Below are positions 53,047-63,461 of a stretch of DNA of 64,000 nt, piece after piece. The first letter of the stretch is position 1, and each line of letters opens with the position of its first letter. The notes under the pieces were generated by a model. The model saw only the letters and a program-made list of their open reading frames with translations. It searched no databases and was not told where the DNA came from. The stretch covers positions 50,383,096 through 50,447,095 of the forward strand of contig NC_090746.1 of the NCBI RefSeq assembly GCF_036898095.1. Reading direction: 5' to 3'. This DNA comes from Palaemon carinicauda. Its lineage: Eukaryota > Arthropoda > Malacostraca > Decapoda > Palaemonidae. Both the position numbers and the translations under genes were made by a program.

Positions 53047-56026
53047 GGCCGCAAACGCTAGGATTGGCAATCCCCCTGCATGTCCACCAGTGGGGGGATG
53101 CCTGCAAAATTGCGCATTCAGGTGGCAGCAACTCGGGGCCGATTCCTGGACGATCTCTGTGATCAGCCAAGTATATCGCGTCCCGTTCATAACATCTCTC
53201 CCTCCCCTGACAGCGAATCCAGTGTCGTTGAGCTCCTATGCCATGGGATCGGCAAAGGGGCTAGCCCTTCGGGCTGAAGTCGAGACCATTCTCAAGAAGG
53301 ATGCTCTCCAAGAGGTTGTCGACGGGTCCCCAGGCTTCTTCAGTCGACTTTCTTGTAAAGAAGGCGTCTGGAGGCTGGGGACCCGTCATCGACCTCTCAG
53401 CCCTGAACAAGTTTGTCAAACAAACTTCGTTCAGCATGGAGACAGCAGACACGGTCAGACTTGCAGTGAGACCGCAAGACTTCATGTGCACACTGGATCT
53501 GAAGGACGTGTACTTCCAGATCCCAATCCATCCGTCTTCCAGGAAGTACTTGAGATTCAGCCTAGACAACAAGATCTACCAGTTCAAGGTGGTGTGTTTC
53601 GGTCTCTCCACAGCACCACAGGTGTTCACCAGAGTGTTCACCCTGATATCTTCGTGGGCACACAGGATCGGCATCCGTCTCCTTCGCTATCTGGACGACT
53701 GGCTGATCCTGGCAGACTCGGAGTCGACCCTTCTTCGACACCGAGACAAGCTTTTGGGACTTTGCCAAGATCTAGGGATCATGGTAAATCTCGAGAAGTC
53801 TTCTCTGCTTCCATCTCAACGACTGGTATATCTAGGCAGGATATTGGATACCAATCTCCACAAAGTCTTTCCATCAGACGACAGGATAGCAAGGCTGAGG
53901 AGGGTCGCAGATCCTTTCCTCAGACGAGAAGAGCTTCCAGCCCAATCTTGGTTACGTCTCTTAGGTCACCTGTCTTCCTTGACCCGTCTAGTTCCAAACG
54001 GCCGCCTCAGGATGAGATCCCTGCAATGGCTGCTCAAGTCCCGGTGGAATCAAGGCAACGATTCCCGGGATGTTCTGGTCCCTATGGGGCCTACGGAACG
54101 GACGGGCCTGCAGTGGTGGTTGACCGACGAAAACCTTCGAAAGGGAGTGGATCTTCTCGTCCTGCCCCCGGATTTGATGCTGTTCTCGGACGCGTCAAAA
54201 GAAGGGTGGGGGGCCCACGTTCTGAACCAGAGGATCTCAGGCCTATGGTCAGAATCAGAAAATTACCTCCACATCAATCTGCTAGAAATGAAGGCCATAT
54301 ATCTGGCTCTTCAACAGTTCCAACAGATCCTGGCGGGTCACTCCGTGGTGGTGATGAGCGACAACACCACAGTAGTGGCTTATATCAACAAGCAGGGAGG
54401 TACCTTTTCACAACAACTATCCCATCCTGCAGTAGAGATACTGAGATGGACCGAAGTCCACTCGATTCCACTATCAGCTCGCTTCATTCCGGGCAAAAGG
54501 AATGTGCTCGCCAACAGTCTGAGCAAAGCATCGCAGATAGTGAGTACCGAGTGTCTTTGGATCCTCTAGTAGCCAACAAAGTCCTGACTTTGTGGGGTTC
54601 CCCGACAGTGGACCTGGTCGCGACAGCCTTGAACTTCAAGCTGCCGCTGTACTGCTCCCCAGTCCCGGACCCCAAGGCACTCTGGCAAGATGCCCTTCAA
54701 CAACGGCGGGACAACATCGACATCTACACCTTCCCACCGTTCTGTCTGATGAGAAGGGTGCTCAACAAGACCCGACTATCGGTCAACCTGTCAATGACCT
54801 TGATAGCTCCGCTATGGCATCATGCAGAGTGGTTCCCGGACCTTCTGCAGCTCCTGACGGAACTCCCAAGGGAACTTTCCCTACGACACGAGCTACTCAA
54901 GCAACCACACTGCAACATCTTCCACAAAGCCGTAGCATCGCTTCGACTTCACGCCTGGAGACTATCCAGCATCTCCTCAGAGAGAGGCTTTTCGCAACAA
55001 GTTGCGGAGAGGATGTCTGGACACCTGCGAAAGTCATCTGCAGGGGTCTACCAGGCGAAGTGGAGAGTCTTCTGTGGTTGGTGTCGTGGGAAGGGTATCT
55101 CTCCCCTCGATGCCACTATTCCAGCAATAGCGGAGTTTCTTGTATATTTGCGAGAGGAAATGCGCCTTTCGGTTTCGGAGGTGAAAGGCTATCGCTCAGC
55201 CTTATGCCTGGCCTTCAGGCTGAAAGGAATAGATATTTCTTCCTCGCTGGAACTTTCTTTGCTCATACGAAGCTACGAACTTAGCTGCCCTCAGTCGGAA
55301 GTGAGACCTCCTCCATGGAATGTGGTTCGGGTTCTCAGGGCTCTTAAGAGACCCCCGTTCAAACCAATACGCCAGGCTTCTGATCATCACCTGACTTGGA
55401 AGATGGTGTTCCTGCTCGCCCTGGCTTCAGCCAAGCGTGTCAGTGAACTTCATGGTCTCTCGTACGACGTCGCCCATTCAAGAGGATGGGGGGAGGTAAC
55501 GTTCAGGTTCGTCCCTGAGTTTGTAGCTAAGACTCAAAATCCTGGAGTTCCGGACCCACGGTTCGACTCCTTCAGGATTTCGAGTCTTCGTTCTGTAACA
55601 GATGAGCCAGACCATCTCCTACTATGCCCAGTAAGGAGTCTGAGGCGTTATCTTAAAAGAACAGCTGCAGTTCGTCCTCGCGTGCAAGCCCTGTTTGTGA
55701 GCACAGGAAGGACGAAGAGGAGGGTCACCAAGAATACCATCTCAGCTTGGATTCGAAGGGTCATCCATCATGCCCTGAATCCAGACCCTCCTCCGTCACG
55801 TCGCCCTAGAGCACACGATGTCAGAGGCATCGCAACGTCTCTGACATTCAAGAGAAACATCTCTGTGACGCAGGTTCTACAAGCTGGGGTCTGGAAGCGT
55901 CAAACGACCTTCACAGCCCACTACCTGCAGGACGTGACCCACAGGAGTCTCGATACTTTCTCTTATCGGCCCTGTGGTGGCTGCACAACAGCTGGTCTAA
56001 CCTCAGGCTCCTTAATGGACAGGTAG
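52826..56026 (+). CDS. Tyrosine recombinase frame of the third DIRS element
   Basis: A 1066-codon open frame. Real homology is confined to its start (before about 53345) and to 54545-56026; the middle runs in the wrong phase through RT. The recombinase has the core SSAGVYQAKWRVFCGW, box-I arginine in SAKRVSELHGL (about 55435), H-x-x-R in AHDVRGIA (about 55815) and the nucleophile in TAHYLQDVTHRS (about 55920). Recombinase and the RNase H linker share a phase, so this family encodes RT and recombinase as one polyprotein, unlike copies 1 and 2. The catalytic residues I can place are all present. Confidence 0.82.
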   Translation: MEESESRFSPSKGLLHPDPTSLQHLNNNSLVSVGHRNRLRQQRQRCPNSSPFLSKTRRVESPSGEAGILEGAAEAANARIGNPPACPPVGGCLQNCAFRWQQLGADSWTISVISQVYRVPFITSLPPLTANPVSLSSYAMGSAKGLALRAEVETILKKDALQEVVDGSPGFFSRLSCKEGVWRLGTRHRPLSPEQVCQTNFVQHGDSRHGQTCSETARLHVHTGSEGRVLPDPNPSVFQEVLEIQPRQQDLPVQGGVFRSLHSTTGVHQSVHPDIFVGTQDRHPSPSLSGRLADPGRLGVDPSSTPRQAFGTLPRSRDHGKSREVFSASISTTGISRQDIGYQSPQSLSIRRQDSKAEEGRRSFPQTRRASSPILVTSLRSPVFLDPSSSKRPPQDEIPAMAAQVPVESRQRFPGCSGPYGAYGTDGPAVVVDRRKPSKGSGSSRPAPGFDAVLGRVKRRVGGPRSEPEDLRPMVRIRKLPPHQSARNEGHISGSSTVPTDPGGSLRGGDERQHHSSGLYQQAGRYLFTTTIPSCSRDTEMDRSPLDSTISSLHSGQKECARQQSEQSIADSEYRVSLDPLVANKVLTLWGSPTVDLVATALNFKLPLYCSPVPDPKALWQDALQQRRDNIDIYTFPPFCLMRRVLNKTRLSVNLSMTLIAPLWHHAEWFPDLLQLLTELPRELSLRHELLKQPHCNIFHKAVASLRLHAWRLSSISSERGFSQQVAERMSGHLRKSSAGVYQAKWRVFCGWCRGKGISPLDATIPAIAEFLVYLREEMRLSVSEVKGYRSALCLAFRLKGIDISSSLELSLLIRSYELSCPQSEVRPPPWNVVRVLRALKRPPFKPIRQASDHHLTWKMVFLLALASAKRVSELHGLSYDVAHSRGWGEVTFRFVPEFVAKTQNPGVPDPRFDSFRISSLRSVTDEPDHLLLCPVRSLRRYLKRTAAVRPRVQALFVSTGRTKRRVTKNTISAWIRRVIHHALNPDPPPSRRPRAHDVRGIATSLTFKRNISVTQVLQAGVWKRQTTFTAHYLQDVTHRSLDTFSYRPCGGCTTAGLTSGSLMDR
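53080..54569 (+). pseudogene. Reverse transcriptase-RNase H of the third DIRS element
   Basis: The N-terminal part (RAEVETILKKDALQEV) is in the phase of the 52826-56026 frame. Near 53345 the phase changes and RT continues with VIDLSALNKFV, CTLDLKDVYFQIP and catalytic YLDD (LLRYLDDWLIL, about 53690). RNase H has LFSDASKEGWGAH, an ENYLHINLLEMKAI glutamate and SDNTTVVAYIN. The frame ends at 54569, but homology passes near 54545 back to the first phase (SLDPLVANKVLTLWG). Two frameshifts therefore separate it from linker and recombinase. RT itself is unbroken from 53350 to 54540. Confidence 0.87.
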
Positions 56027-56479
56027 CAGAAGGTTGAGGGCATTGTTACCCGGTTTTAGACTGCATGAATGAAAGAGTATGTCTGGCCCTTACTCTTTTC
56101 TTTATCCTCCCCTCTCTTGGGGAAAGCAGCATCCTGGGTTCTCTGCATAGCTGACCTCAAACCACTGCAGGTAAACCATGCATCCTTGTGTTCCTAGTTT
56201 TAATATAATACTGTCGCGTCCCCCGTACCCTGACGAGGTGGTATTGGGAACGTCCTAGCCTAGAATTCCATCTAAAGGACTTCAGGTCAACTTCCTAGGA
56301 TGAGTCACACTTCATTCCTTCACACACAAGCTTATGTAGGCCGCACGTTCCTTGCGGAGCAAGGAATTTGCAAGGTGCAGGGACTCCTTTTCTCGAGTGC
56401 TAATCACTCGGATTCTGAGTCCCCGGGCAAAAGCCAAAGCCAGTAAGGCTGGGACTTTCCACCCTACCTAAGGGTTAAG

Positions 56480-56542
56480 TCACCCTATGTAAATAGCGTG
56501 GTTTGTATTTCGGTTACGGAACAAATGACAAATTCGGAGATA
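56480..56542. repeat. ICR of the third DIRS element, left part
   Basis: Complement of the left terminus (GTTTGTATTTCGGTTACGGA) followed by complement of the right terminus (TGACAAATTCGGAGATA). It continues at 60428-60490 after Tigger (ATTTGTATTTTTCCTAACC). Confidence 0.87.
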
Positions 56543-57209
56543 CAGTGAACCCTCGTTTATCGCGGTAGATAGGTTCCAGACGCGGGCGCGATAGGTGAAA
56601 ATCCGCGAAGTAGTGACAGCATATTTACCTATTTATTTAACATGTATATTCGGACTTTTAAAACCTTCCCTTGTACGTAGTACTGTTAACAAACCACCCT
56701 TTAATGTACAGAACACTTAATGCATGTACTACAGCACCCTAAACTAAAACAGGCACAAATATTAAAGGCGATTTTATATCATGTGTTTCCTAAACACCTA
56801 AAAAGCACGATAAAAAATGGCAACCAATGTTTTGTTTACGTTCATCTCTGATCATAATGAAGAAACAAACTCATTTAGTGTACACATATATGTACGTATA
56901 GGTTAGTTTTTGCATCGATTATATTGATTATACAGTACTGTATGTTGATTTTTTTATTACCAATGTTTTAGTTTACGTATTTTTCTTTGGACTTCCAAAT
57001 GAAATCTTTTTCTTTATGACGCCGCCTGAAACGACGGCGTGTACGCTCAGTAAACAACCACGCTCAGAACAAACAAGGCATTTAACGCGCATGATGATAG
57101 TGATAAATAATGATACAGTACATACAGTATTTACAGTAAAAGCATTTACAAAATATGTTACCTTACAAATATAAATTATACAGTACTTGTACGTAGCAAA
57201 GCAGGAAAA

Positions 57210-57214
<5 letters not shown>

Positions 57215-57295
<81 letters not shown>
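57215..57295. repeat. GA microsatellite in Tigger
   Basis: About 40 GA dinucleotides. Confidence 0.95.
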
Positions 57296-57299
<4 letters not shown>

Positions 57300-57570
57300 T
57301 TTACGTACGTAAATGTAAATTTTAAACAAAAAAAATATGATAGGTTACAACATGTAGACTTTTAAAACCTTCCCTTTAACTTAATGCATACAGTACGTAC
57401 ATTACTAAACTATAAAACAGGTTAAAGTAAAAAATAAAGATTGTTACTGTACTCACCACGAAAGAAGTTCAAGAAAAACTTGAATGACGATGGCGATGAA
57501 TTTGCTGCACAGTAGAAATGATGATGATGAAGCTGATGATGTGTTCTACTGTGCAGTCAATGATAGTATT

Positions 57571-59436
57571 TTACGTCTCTTCAGACGGAGGTGTCTTTTC
57601 CTGGGACACCTCTTCAACTTCTTCAATTTCTTCCGAAGGCGTACTAGCAGGAGGAACTGGCTCTTTTTTGCGAGGCTGAAAAAACATTGTGATCGGAAGT
57701 TGTTGCCGCTGCTTCTTTTTTCGATCCAAGAGCATCCTGTAGGGAGTCGTGATGTCATCAACCTTGTTGCAGAATTGCATCGAGCGAACCATATCCTCGT
57801 CCCACTCTTGTAACATTTCTTTCGCCTCCTTCATATGGTTGCAGAACTTGGCAAGCCGTTCTAATGTTAAGCCCGTTTCTTCGACATTTTCTTGGGTCTC
57901 TTCCTGGGTACCCTCACTCTCTTCCTCACTTGCCGATTTCGTCAGGTCTTCGAGGTCTGCGTCAGTTAGGGGCTGGGAATGGCAGTCCAACAACTCGTCG
58001 ACGTCTTCAGTCGTCATGTCGCCAAACCCGTCACCCCCAATTATGGCAGCCAACTGCACAGATTTCCGTATTGCAGAGTGTTGGATTTCCGACGGAGTAA
58101 ATCCCTTGTCGTCGTAAACAATATCGGGCCACAACTTCTTCCAGCTCGCATTTACGGTTGCAGGTTTCATCTCTTGAAGTGCCTTTTGAATATTCTGCAG
58201 GCACGTGGCTATGGTGTACTGCCGCCAGTACGCCTTCAAGTTGAAGTCTTCATCCTCGTCATCTTGGGCAGCATCCACACACGCAACGAGGTCCGCCAAG
58301 GTATTCTTCGTGTAGAGGGCCTTGAACGCCCTGATAACCCCCTGGTCCATTGGTTGAATTAATGACGTGGTGTTGGGTGGCAGGAACTCAACCTGAACGC
58401 CCTCACGCGACAGGTCAGTTGCGTGTCCACCAGCGTTATCCATAAGGAGAAGGATCTTGAATGGCAAGCCCTTCTCTAAGAGATATTCATTGACTTGCGG
58501 GATGAAACACTGGTGGAACCAGTTGGAGGTCAGCATCTTCGTAATCCATGCTTTTTGATTATGCATCCAGTACACGGGAAGGAGATTCTTATTTTTATTT
58601 TTCAAAGCGCGAGGATTTTTCGACTTATAAATAAGCCCCGGCTTTAACAAAAATCCAGCAGCATTGCCACACATCACGAGGGTAACGCGATCCTTGAATG
58701 CCTTAAAGCCAGAGGCTTTGGCTTCCTCTTTGAACAGGAAAGTTCGCGACGGCATTCTCTTCCAAAACAAGCCGGTTTCATCCATATTAAAGACTTGTTC
58801 CGGCTTGTATCCACCTTCAGCGATAATGTTCTTGAAAGTCTGGTTCACGTAAGTTTCAGCAGCGGCAGTGTCAGCGGAAGCAGACTCCCCATGCAGGGAA
58901 ACGCTTTTCAGGGCGAAGCGTTTCTGAAACTTCGCGAACCATCCTTTGCTTGCGGAAAAACGTTTCTGAGGCTGGGAATCAGTGGATGTCCCTGGTTGAG
59001 GATCATCTGCATCATCATCATCTTCAGCATGGTTGCCGTCGTCCTCTTTAGGTTCCTTTGCAGCAAAATTCTCATATAAGCTCAAAGCCTTTGTTTGGAT
59101 GGTGTTCGTATCCAACGCTATGTTCTTCTTCCGGCAGTCGGCAATCCACACAGCTAAAGCACCTTCCATGCGTACGATCGTTTTATTACGCGTTGTAACG
59201 ACTCGCTTCGCTGATCTGCTAAAGGTGATTGCAGCAGTCTTTCTAATGTTCGCCTCGTCCTTCTTGATGTAGCGAACGGTGGATTCGTTGATGCCAAAAT
59301 GGCGGCCGGCGGCCGCGTAACTTCTACCATCTTTTAACATGTCGAGAAGCGTAACCTTCTCAGCTATCGTCATCATCCTTCGGTGGCGTTTAGGCTCACT
59401 ACCAGCCTTACTAGAAGCAGAACGCTTGGGAGGCAT
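57571..59436 (-). CDS. Tigger transposase, 621 aa, intact
   Basis: Starts MPPKRSASSKAGSEPK. An N-terminal Psq-type HTH (KVTLLDMLKDGRSYAAAGRHFG) is followed by a CENP-B-type DNA-binding domain (MEGALAVWIADCRKKN). The DDE_1 catalytic domain has aspartates in FNMDETGLFWKRMPS, LLMDNAGGHA and IQPMDQGVIRAFK, i.e. the DDD triad of the pogo/Tigger group. The acidic insert EDDDDADD and the glutamate-rich C-terminus are common in the family. It is a cut-and-paste nuclease acting on the TIRs at TA targets. No internal stop. The start follows a plausible initiation context and agrees with the family's PPKR start. Confidence 0.94.
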   Translation of the reverse strand: MPPKRSASSKAGSEPKRHRRMMTIAEKVTLLDMLKDGRSYAAAGRHFGINESTVRYIKKDEANIRKTAAITFSRSAKRVVTTRNKTIVRMEGALAVWIADCRKKNIALDTNTIQTKALSLYENFAAKEPKEDDGNHAEDDDDADDPQPGTSTDSQPQKRFSASKGWFAKFQKRFALKSVSLHGESASADTAAAETYVNQTFKNIIAEGGYKPEQVFNMDETGLFWKRMPSRTFLFKEEAKASGFKAFKDRVTLVMCGNAAGFLLKPGLIYKSKNPRALKNKNKNLLPVYWMHNQKAWITKMLTSNWFHQCFIPQVNEYLLEKGLPFKILLLMDNAGGHATDLSREGVQVEFLPPNTTSLIQPMDQGVIRAFKALYTKNTLADLVACVDAAQDDEDEDFNLKAYWRQYTIATCLQNIQKALQEMKPATVNASWKKLWPDIVYDDKGFTPSEIQHSAIRKSVQLAAIIGGDGFGDMTTEDVDELLDCHSQPLTDADLEDLTKSASEEESEGTQEETQENVEETGLTLERLAKFCNHMKEAKEMLQEWDEDMVRSMQFCNKVDDITTPYRMLLDRKKKQRQQLPITMFFQPRKKEPVPPASTPSEEIEEVEEVSQEKTPPSEET

Positions 59437-59756
59437 TGTAACAGAAAGTTCAACAAAAAGTTCAACTTAAAACAGTCGCACACAGCACAGATTAAACTTC
59501 ACAAAGTTAAGAACGTCTACTCAGCAATACGCGGAAAGAGAAAGTGAACGATGCAGCCCCGCGAGAACTTTGATGCTGCGGGTAGAAGATGCGGGCAAAA
59601 CACCAATCACAGGCTAGATAACAAAACTTGAGTTTTGATTCGTCATCTATCAGCGCTTGAACCAATCACAACCCGTCTTAGTACTATGGCGCGTTGGTTA
59701 CTCATAGAAGATGCCCCCGCGCATACTGAACGTACGTAGATTAAGTACAATACCGT

Positions 59757-59885
59757 AATAATAATAAATAATGATAATAATACTGTACAGTAATAATAAT
59801 AATAATAATGATTAATAATAATAACAATAATAATTTTATTAACAACAACAACAATAATAATAATAATAACAATAATAATAAAAAT
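59757..59885. repeat. AAT/AAC-rich microsatellite in Tigger
   Basis: Imperfect AATAAT with AAC interruptions, upstream of the transposase gene. Confidence 0.85.
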
Positions 59886-59902
59886 TTACGTACGCTATTT
59901 TA

Positions 59903-59904
<2 letters not shown>

Positions 59905-59953
<49 letters not shown>
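59905..59953. repeat. CT microsatellite in Tigger
   Basis: About 24 CT dinucleotides, complementary to the GA run at 57215-57295. Confidence 0.95.
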
Positions 59954-59959
<6 letters not shown>

Positions 59960-60514
59960 TTACAGTATTCGAAATGTGATTTTTGCAACAAAGAATATTA
60001 TTGGATGCAGTACTGTACTACGTACGTATACATACAAAAGATTCATGGAAAAGAAGCACATCCATTACAGTACACACCATTCTAATATGGTATGACTGCA
60101 TCTGATTTGCGTTTCATGTTCGATTTAATTTTACTACGTACTGAATTATCGTATGATCACATTCTCTTTTCGTGTTTTATTTCTTTCTGTGCTGAATTAT
60201 ATATCATATGTAATGCAATGAACAATCAGTAAGAGCAGATATTACTAATTACAGTATTAATGGAATTACAGGTAACAAAATATCGTATTTGGTTATCTTC
60301 AGATTTCGCGGTATTTTCGAATTTTCCGGAAAATCCGCGATATGTATATATATATGGGTTATGGGAAAACCCCGCGAAGTGGTGAATCCGCGATTGTCGA
60401 ACCGCGAAGTAGCGAGGGTTCACTGTAATTTGTATTTTTCCTAACCATACAAACCTTAGCTATTTAATCAAACTTGCCCGCCAGCCCTGTCCCCCGTGAA
60501 GTCCTACCTCTAAG

Positions 60515-60720
60515 CGAAGTGAATCAGTTCACCGGTGTGTGAGGGGGGAGGGGTAGCTAGCTACCCCTCCTCTACCCCCTCGCTAACTAGCGAGAGGGTA
60601 GTTAACCATCGTTAAAAATCTAATGGCTCGTCATTCAGCTACGCCGAAAGTAATACCCCTTATATAAATAGCTAAGGTTTGTATGGTTAGGAAAAATACT
60701 AATTATCTCCGAATTTGTCA
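60515..60720 (+). repeat. Right inverted terminal repeat, third DIRS element
   Basis: Complement of the left ITR from GAAGTGAATCAGTTCACCGG to GTAATACC, then a divergent outer end finishing TCTCCGAATTTGTCA, the copy of which is in the ICR. Confidence 0.87.
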
Positions 60721-61885
60721 TATTTTTCATTTATTTGTTGACATTCTACGGTTCGGTTTTAGTCGCTCTCGTTCGTTCGTTTTTACATAGCAGGTTGCAA
60801 CCTTCTGCGCATAAACTCCTCCCACCTGCGCATAAACTCCGCCTCCACCAATAGGATTTCTTCTTCTCTACTCTGCATCTTCAACTATTCGAGTACAGTA
60901 TTCAAGTATTTGACTTGATCCAGTACAACTATACCATTCCTTTCATGTAATACCCTCGTATACATATTACGTTTGACCCAAGAATTACTCTTTTTATTAT
61001 CCGATATCTTATAAAATCACCTCAATTTATATTCCCATTAAATATTTATCATACGTTCCATTTTATCTTGCTATATTACTTTTATACATTTTGTTATCAC
61101 CTTGTCATGACCCGATTTCACATAAATACTTGCTCTGGACAAATTTCCCATTCTAGTTCATTCATGTTTACTCTCTAGACTCCGTTACCGAAAAACAAAC
61201 AGAACAACCAGTTTGACTAACTTCAAGTAACCAAACTGGATGTTGTTGTTGTTGTGGATGAAATGAAGGTGAAAACCGGTTAAATCACGCTATTTTCTAC
61301 AGGAAAACCTATATTTTCTGTTAAAATTTTTAAATATAATGGCTCTTGTTCAAATTCCGTCCTCACTTCACTCATCAAGAACGTATGTACTGTGCACGCT
61401 AACATTAGCAATGTTACGCTGACATTGATAACGTTAGCAATGCTACGCTAATATTAGCAATGCATGAATAATATGTTTGTATTAATTTACATTGTTTTTC
61501 AGTAAATTAATTTGATAAAATTTGTATTTTAAAGCATTTTTCTATATAAAAGGGTACAGAACTTAACAAACCCACCTAACCTAACCTGGTAGTTCCTAGG
61601 TCACAACCCTTAGCTGGGGTCAAGCCCCCGGATCCCCTTCCCAGGTTACAAACCTTCCCAGGTCACAACCCTTAGCCGGGGGCAAGCCCCCGGACCCCCT
61701 TCCCAGGTCACAACCCCTAGCCAAGGTTCTACCTCCAAATATACAAAAATATAGATATTATTGTACTTGCCATCATGGTAACTATTCCTATTAAAAACCA
61801 ACTTTTCCCTTTAGAAAAACACCTGTTTCCTTCGAAAATTACACTTACTTTTGTCGCAAACAAATACCTAATGTAGTATACAGTA
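60721..61885. other. Intergenic with a tandem GC-rich repeat
   Basis: No gene seen. Near 60820 TGCGCATAAACTCC occurs twice. At 61556-61740 ACAACCCTTAGC followed by GGGG-CAAGCCCCCGGA is repeated two to three times at about 57 bp; it starts with CCTAACCTAACC and is related to 45330-45922 and 47150-47290. Confidence 0.55.
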
Positions 61886-62188
61886 CAGTGGAACCTCTAC
61901 ATACGATTGTCTTTACATACGATTGTTCCAACGTCCGAAGTGAAATTCCATCAAATTTTTGTCTCGACACCCGAAGTAATGCTCCAACATCCGATGTAGA
62001 TCTTGTTTACACCGGTAGATGGCAGCACGTAAGAGGGACGCCATTGAGCATCTAGTGCTCTGTTCTCTGTTCTTGTGTGTATCGTGTGGTTGTCCTCTGT
62101 TTGGTCTGTTATTAACAGTGCTTATTTTCTTCCTTTTCTCACATTTCCTTTTTGATTTTACCTATAATCATGGTGCCTAAGTACAGGT

Positions 62189-62473
62189 AGTGGTGAGAAA
62201 AGGAAGAAGGCAATTCTTTCATTAGAATTGAAGCAAGAAATTATAGAAAAACATGAGAGCAGTGTGCATGTGAGTGATATGGCTAAACAATATGGTCGGA
62301 ATAGGCCTATGATCTCGACGATCATCAAGCAGAAGGCAGCCATTAAAGCAGATAAACCATCGAAGGAGATCACCATTATTATAAGACGTCGTAGCAATAC
62401 CCTGGAAGAGATAGAACGCCTTTTGTTGATAGGGATAAAGGACAAAGAGATTGTTGGCAACGATCATTTGTGA
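62189..62473 (+). pseudogene. N-terminal remnant of a Tigger transposase
   Basis: SGEKRKKAILSLELKQEI and VSDMAKQYGRNRPMISTI form a Psq/CENP-B-N type helix-turn-helix, followed by SNTLEEIERLLLIGI, the beginning of the CENP-B domain. The frame ends at 62473. An ATG at 62170 lies in a different phase (MVPKYR then stop), so the start has a one-base indel. No catalytic aspartates remain. It could at most bind TIR DNA. Confidence 0.8.
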
Positions 62474-62589
62474 GAAGGGCCAGCGTGATGAACAGAAAGA
62501 AAGAAAAATGTGAAGCAAAGAAAACCAAGATAGCATTTACAAGCTCTTTTAAAAAAGTCCTCTCTCTTTTTCTGTTTCTCTTTAAACAT

Positions 62590-62619
62590 AGCATTAACAT
62601 GTTCTTTAAATAAAATCTC

Positions 62620-62670
<51 letters not shown>

Positions 62671-63424
62671 TTCTTCGCTGTTATAGTGTTAGAGATGTCT
62701 ATTATTTTTTTTCCGAGAGAGAGATTGAACAAAAATGTGTTTAGAGTACATATGATTTTTAACAGCGTCAACGAGTTGAAAAACAATTAAATGTAACTAA
62801 GAAAGTACTGTAATACAGTAACAGCGAATCTGAATTCCTTTATTAACTAACACAAATATTGATACACACTCGTGTGCGTATGCACAAACACACACACAGG
62901 TGCAGGAATTGCTACGCAGTAAGAGACAGACGGTCGGGGAGGAGGTAGAGATGGTGACTGTGATAACGTACCGTAACTCGTCACTGAAAGTGATGAAAAT
63001 TAAAAATCAAAAGAAAAAAAATGTAAAAAATATGAAATATAAAAATAAAAAAAAATAAATAAGCTAAGTTAGATTAAAGTTTCCGTAATGTAAGTTACAG
63101 TACGTTATTGCAGTCACCATCTCTACCTCCTCGCCGATCGTGTCTCCTCCTGCGTGTGTGTGTGTTGGCGCATACGCACACGAGTGTTTGTATCAATATT
63201 TAATTTAGTTAATAAAGGAATTCAGATTCGCTGATATTACTTTTTTAGTTACATTTAATTGTCTTTCAACTCGTTGACGCTGTTAAAATCATATGTACAC
63301 AACACATTTTTGTTTAATCTCTCTCTCTCTCTCTCTCTCTCTCGCTCTCTCTCTCTCTCTCGCTCTCTCTCTCTCTCTCACAGAAAAAATTAATAGACGT
63401 CTCTAACACTAACAGTGAACAAGA

Positions 63425-63461
<37 letters not shown>

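Larger units (their letters stand above)
56543..60425 (-). mobile_element. Tigger/pogo DNA transposon
   Basis: The terminal inverted repeat CAGTGAACCCTCG is perfect for at least 13 bases. The target TA is duplicated at 56541-56542 and 60426-60427. It is 3.88 kb with an intact transposase on the minus strand. A GA run (57215-57295) and a CT run (59905-59953) flank the gene symmetrically next to ACGTACG words. Confidence 0.95.
49267..60720 (+). mobile_element. Third DIRS-like element (different family), ICR split by Tigger
   Basis: The left end TTTGTTCCGTAACCG and right end GAATTTGTCA are joined, in complement, within the ICR at 56480-56542. Order: left ITR, leader, gag with R-S-P repeats, RT-RNase H, tyrosine recombinase, ICR, right ITR. 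It is unlike copies 1 and 2 in sequence but has the same plan. A Tigger element (56543-60425) lies in the ICR. Without it the DIRS element is about 7.6 kb. Gag and RT have frameshifts; the recombinase end is open. Confidence 0.9.

Noticed and set aside
60721..60900. Promoter with CCAAT-like box near 60865 and GC box near 60835
   Set aside because: Single short motifs without a supported downstream gene or conservation.
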